A stretch of 64,000 nt of DNA from positions 3,410,001-3,474,000 of the forward strand of contig JAPFBL010000002.1 of the NCBI GenBank assembly GCA_026182355.1, written 5' to 3'. The translations under genes were made by a program, and so were the position numbers. This document shows, piece by piece, positions 62,031 to 64,000 of this stretch. This stretch comes from Hermatobates lingyangjiaoensis (Eukaryota; Arthropoda; Insecta; Hemiptera; Hermatobatidae). A model generated the notes under the pieces. That model worked only from the letters and a program-made list of their open reading frames with translations. It ran no database searches and was not told the DNA's origin. How positions within the stretch are numbered: the first letter of the stretch is position 1; every line of letters starts with the position of its first letter.

Positions 62031-62192
62031 TTCTATGTTTTGTTATTGAGGGCTAGGTCAAATAAAAGAAAATAAACTTCTTCCTGGGCCGACGTTTCGA
62101 TGTATTTGTACATCGAATACATCGAAACGTTGGCCTAGGAAGGAGTTTATTTTCTTTTATTTGACCTAGCCCTCAATAACAAAACATAGAAT
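62031..62192. repeat. Near-perfect inverted repeat with GAAACGTT motif
   Basis: Arms 62031-62106 and 62116-62192, with ATTCTATGTTTTGTTATTGA on the left and its complement on the right, centre 9 bp. Each arm has CATCGAAACGTTGGCC or the close variant ending CGTCGGCC, the 3' half of the hammerhead-like motif. The CTGANGA strand is absent because the arms meet first. A TA tract precedes it and another (62218-62255) follows. Confidence 0.92.
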
Positions 62193-62217
62193 AGAAGAGG
62201 TCAAGAACAATTTTTGG

Positions 62218-62218
62218 A

Positions 62219-62255
<37 letters not shown>
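62218..62255. repeat. (TA)n microsatellite
   Basis: Pure TA tract between two fold-backs. Confidence 0.95.
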
Positions 62256-62259
<4 letters not shown>

Positions 62260-62338
62260 AAAAATAATAATCGACAATAACTCTTGGTATAATATATGAT
62301 TAAACAACCACAATAAACAAATATATATTAGATATAAT

Positions 62339-62374
62339 GCTCTAAGGCCTTTCGTTACAATATCATCAGAGAGC
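62339..62374 (-). ncRNA. Hammerhead ribozyme candidate, left arm (minus)
   Basis: Minus strand: stem I GCTCT, core CTGATGA (full consensus), stem II region TATTGTAAC, GAA, stem III AGGCCT (a 6-nt palindrome, 3 bp), cleavage-position T, stem I AGAGC. Core, stem III and stem I are all perfect. Stem II is short and AT-rich, the weak point. Confidence 0.62.
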
Positions 62375-62492
62375 TAAATGAACTAAACAAAAAATATAAT
62401 AACAAGTTAACCTGGTTGATTGAACCCTTCTGGATTGCTGGCTTCAATCAACCAGGTTAACTTGTTATTATATTTTTTGTTTAGTTCATTTA

Positions 62493-62530
62493 GCTCTCTG
62501 ATGATGTTGCAACGAAAAGCCTTGGAGAAT
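62493..62530 (+). ncRNA. Hammerhead ribozyme candidate, right arm (plus)
   Basis: Stem I GCTCT (62493-62497), CTGATGA (62498-62504), T, stem II GTTGCAAC (two to three pairs), GAA (62514-62516), AAGCCT (one mismatch in the palindrome), T (62523), GGAGA (4 of 5 pairs counting a wobble). Stem II is clearer than in the left arm, and stem III and stem I are slightly worse. Confidence 0.5.
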
Positions 62531-63157
62531 TGTATCTAATATATATTTGTTTATTATGGTTGTTTAATTCAAATATATACATAATTATTTATTTGTTTTG
62601 GTAACTACTTTCTCTACCAGTCAAATGAAAACTGGACTCCACTTTCAGCAAACTAAACTAAACAGTTTTCTTTACTAACAAACTGAATTTAATTACTATT
62701 GTAATTAATATTTAACATGTATATACTTTACTTTCTCAATATTTTTTAAAACAGAATAAGCGCTTTCTTTAACGCACTTCTTATATAGTCTGTAGTTCTA
62801 ATTTTCTCTTAGTTATAATTCAGCAACTTTTTTCTTGTCTCTCTTTCTTTACTTAAATACCACTTTTATTATTTAATTTTCTCATAGCTTAAACTGGTCC
62901 ACGATTGTTAGGTGGTTGCACTGCGAGTCATTGTATCGGTGTTTGTATCGGTCGGCGGACGCATTCACGTCTCCACTCCTTCGTTTCTTCTCCTTTTTCA
63001 TTTTCTCTTTCCTGAAGGCGGCAAGACAGCGGAAATGACCGAAAATCATGAGTGTTAGTTCTCTTTATTGAGTTCGCTAGTTGTTACTTTAATTATATAT
63101 ATATATATATATATAATAAATCAAAATATTAAAACGGTCCAAACCGGACAGATATAT

Positions 63158-63364
63158 AAATGAAAAAAGACAACAAATAGAAGAAGCGAGAAAACTTACT
63201 GGATCGATATTTCGAACTGTACCGGCAGTCGCTCTCTGCCGGTACAAGTGAACGCACTTACCTCTTCTTCTTCCCTTCAACTCTCTCCCTGACGACGAAC
63301 TTCAGTTCAAAATATCTATCCAGTAAGTTTTCTCGCTTCTTCTATTTGTTGTCTTTTTTCATTT
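63158..63364. repeat. Fold-back flanked by TA tracts with hammerhead-like arms
   Basis: Arms 63158-63216 and 63301-63364 (AAATGAAAAAAGACAACAAA and its complement). (TA)n lies at 63093-63115 and 63364-63382. The inner part has a perfect 11-bp hairpin (TGTACCGGCAG with CTGCCGGTACA, 7-nt loop, 63218-63246). Confidence 0.9.
63289..63316 (+). ncRNA. Hammerhead-like motif with perfect stem II
   Basis: CTGACGA (63289-63295), extra C, hairpin GAAC-TTCA-GTTC, AAA where GAA is expected, ATAT, C. The opposite arm, on the minus strand at 63206-63213, keeps GAAATATC, so the ancestral sequence had GAA. No stem I pairing. Confidence 0.42.
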
Positions 63365-63627
63365 ATATATATATATATATATTGTATACATTGCTTTTCT
63401 TCTCTTTGTAAAGATAGAAACACTGACAGAGCGATTCCGTCAAGGAGACATCAGCTTTGGAATGCCTTTTAAGTAATTTAGTTCGCCGTCCTGATAAAGA
63501 CCAATGTCAAAATATGCAAGTGACATTTTGTATTCTCTTCTTTATATATATAACATATACACAAAGTGTGTGTGTTGGTGTGTGTGTTTTTACATACAAT
63601 AGTTCATTATACAAATATTTGAAACAT

Positions 63628-63671
<44 letters not shown>

Positions 63672-63676
63672 TGAGT
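63628..63676. repeat. (GA)n microsatellite
   Basis: GA dinucleotide tract with one GATA interruption. Open frames across it on both strands are artefacts. Confidence 0.95.
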
Positions 63677-63856
63677 GAGGGGACAGTGAATGAGAAATTT
63701 TGATTGAACTAAGAGACATAAATTATACATTCTATAAGCAAATGTTTGTTTAGAAATATTTATTAAATTCAGTTTGTTAGTAAAGAAAATTGTTTAGTTT
63801 AGTTTGCTGAAAGTGGAGTCCGGTTTTCATTTGGCTGGCGGAGAAAGTAGTTAAAT

Positions 63857-64000
63857 GCTGAGAGTTCATTACGTTGGTTCAGAGCAGTTGGCAGCAATCG
63901 AATTACGCTGTTATAGGGGTTGTTTGGTTGTGCCTTTGCACAAACGGATTAATTGCAGTGAATTGTAAAAATTATTCTCAAAGCTCTTAATTCATGGTGC
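63857..64000. other. Right edge, unassigned
   Basis: Slightly GC-richer unique sequence, no feature recognised. Confidence 0.3.

Larger units (their letters stand above)
62299..62569. repeat. Fold-back with hammerhead in both arms
   Basis: Arms 62299-62424 and 62443-62569, 18-bp centre. Outer ends read ATTAAACAACCA and TGGTTGTTTAAT. Inner ends read GGTTGATTGAA and TTCAATCAACC. The arms are over 90% alike by eye. Each contains the CTGATGA hammerhead motif, one per strand. Confidence 0.92.
62602..63857. repeat. 1.25-kb composite with 90-bp inverted ends
   Basis: GTAACTACTTTCTCTACCAG through to AAACTGAATTTAA (62602-62694) is mirrored at about 63763-63855. The interior holds a third copy of the 60-kb arm sequence (62725-62822), a GC-richer stretch (62880-63060), the fold-back 63158-63364 and a (GA)n tract. 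Probably nested insertions. Confidence 0.8.

Noticed and set aside
63457..63719. Two opposite-strand frames with Arg-Glu and Ser-Leu repeats
   Set aside because: They owe their length to the GA microsatellite at 63628-63676.

Overview
This is an AT-rich (roughly 70% A+T by eye), gene-poor piece of an invertebrate metazoan nuclear genome. It has no operons, ribosome binding sites or dense ORFs. It does have splice-site-bounded small exons, TA and GA microsatellites, tRNA-derived SINE-like sequence, Penelope-like (PLE), Helitron, hAT and mariner-type relics, and many fold-back repeats. The phylum cannot be fixed from what is visible.

Host gene content is very small. Two small exons on the + strand (21245-21350 and 29175-29265) share compatible phase-1 junctions and encode a Ser/Thr/Pro-rich, probably disordered segment of one protein that I cannot name. 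A 36-nt in-phase microexon candidate lies between them at 21597-21632. Much of the window may therefore be intron of this gene, though no exon was found near either edge.

The rest is mobile-element sediment. 1-13 kb: microsatellite, unassigned AT-rich DNA, a 405-bp element with 100-bp inverted arms (5602-6006) and a fragment of a dispersed repeat. 13-14 kb: a PLE GIY-YIG relic. 17-20 kb: the longest copy of a dispersed repeat whose ends carry TTTACTATAAGTAA-like palindromes. 24.2-24.7 kb: a complete short hAT-type element with an exact 8-bp target duplication. 28-29 kb: a hammerhead-like fold-back. 31-36 kb: a minus-strand PLE (YVDD reverse transcriptase plus GIY-YIG endonuclease) split by a copy of the dispersed repeat. 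36.4-42.2 kb: a 2.65-kb segment present twice in direct orientation (offset 3170 bp), with fold-backs and a non-LTR-like tail. 46-47 kb: a Helitron helicase pseudogene. 53-57 kb: another PLE relic, and a 210-bp-per-arm or longer inverted repeat enclosing a mariner-type terminus. 60-64 kb: nested fold-backs.

The most striking signal is RNA-level. At many loci, usually inside TA-bounded inverted repeats, the sequence CTGANGA, a stem II hairpin, GAA, a tiny palindromic stem III, one H nucleotide and a complementary stem I occur in order. That is the layout of a hammerhead ribozyme with minimal stem III. The best copies (39859-39905, 48638-48680, 62339-62374 and 32087-32123) keep the core and stem I. 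One lies about 220 bp beyond the PLE endonuclease on the same strand, which agrees with the known association of small hammerhead variants with Penelope-like elements. Several sequence-distinct versions coexist here, and most have one or two extra bases between CTGANGA and stem II.
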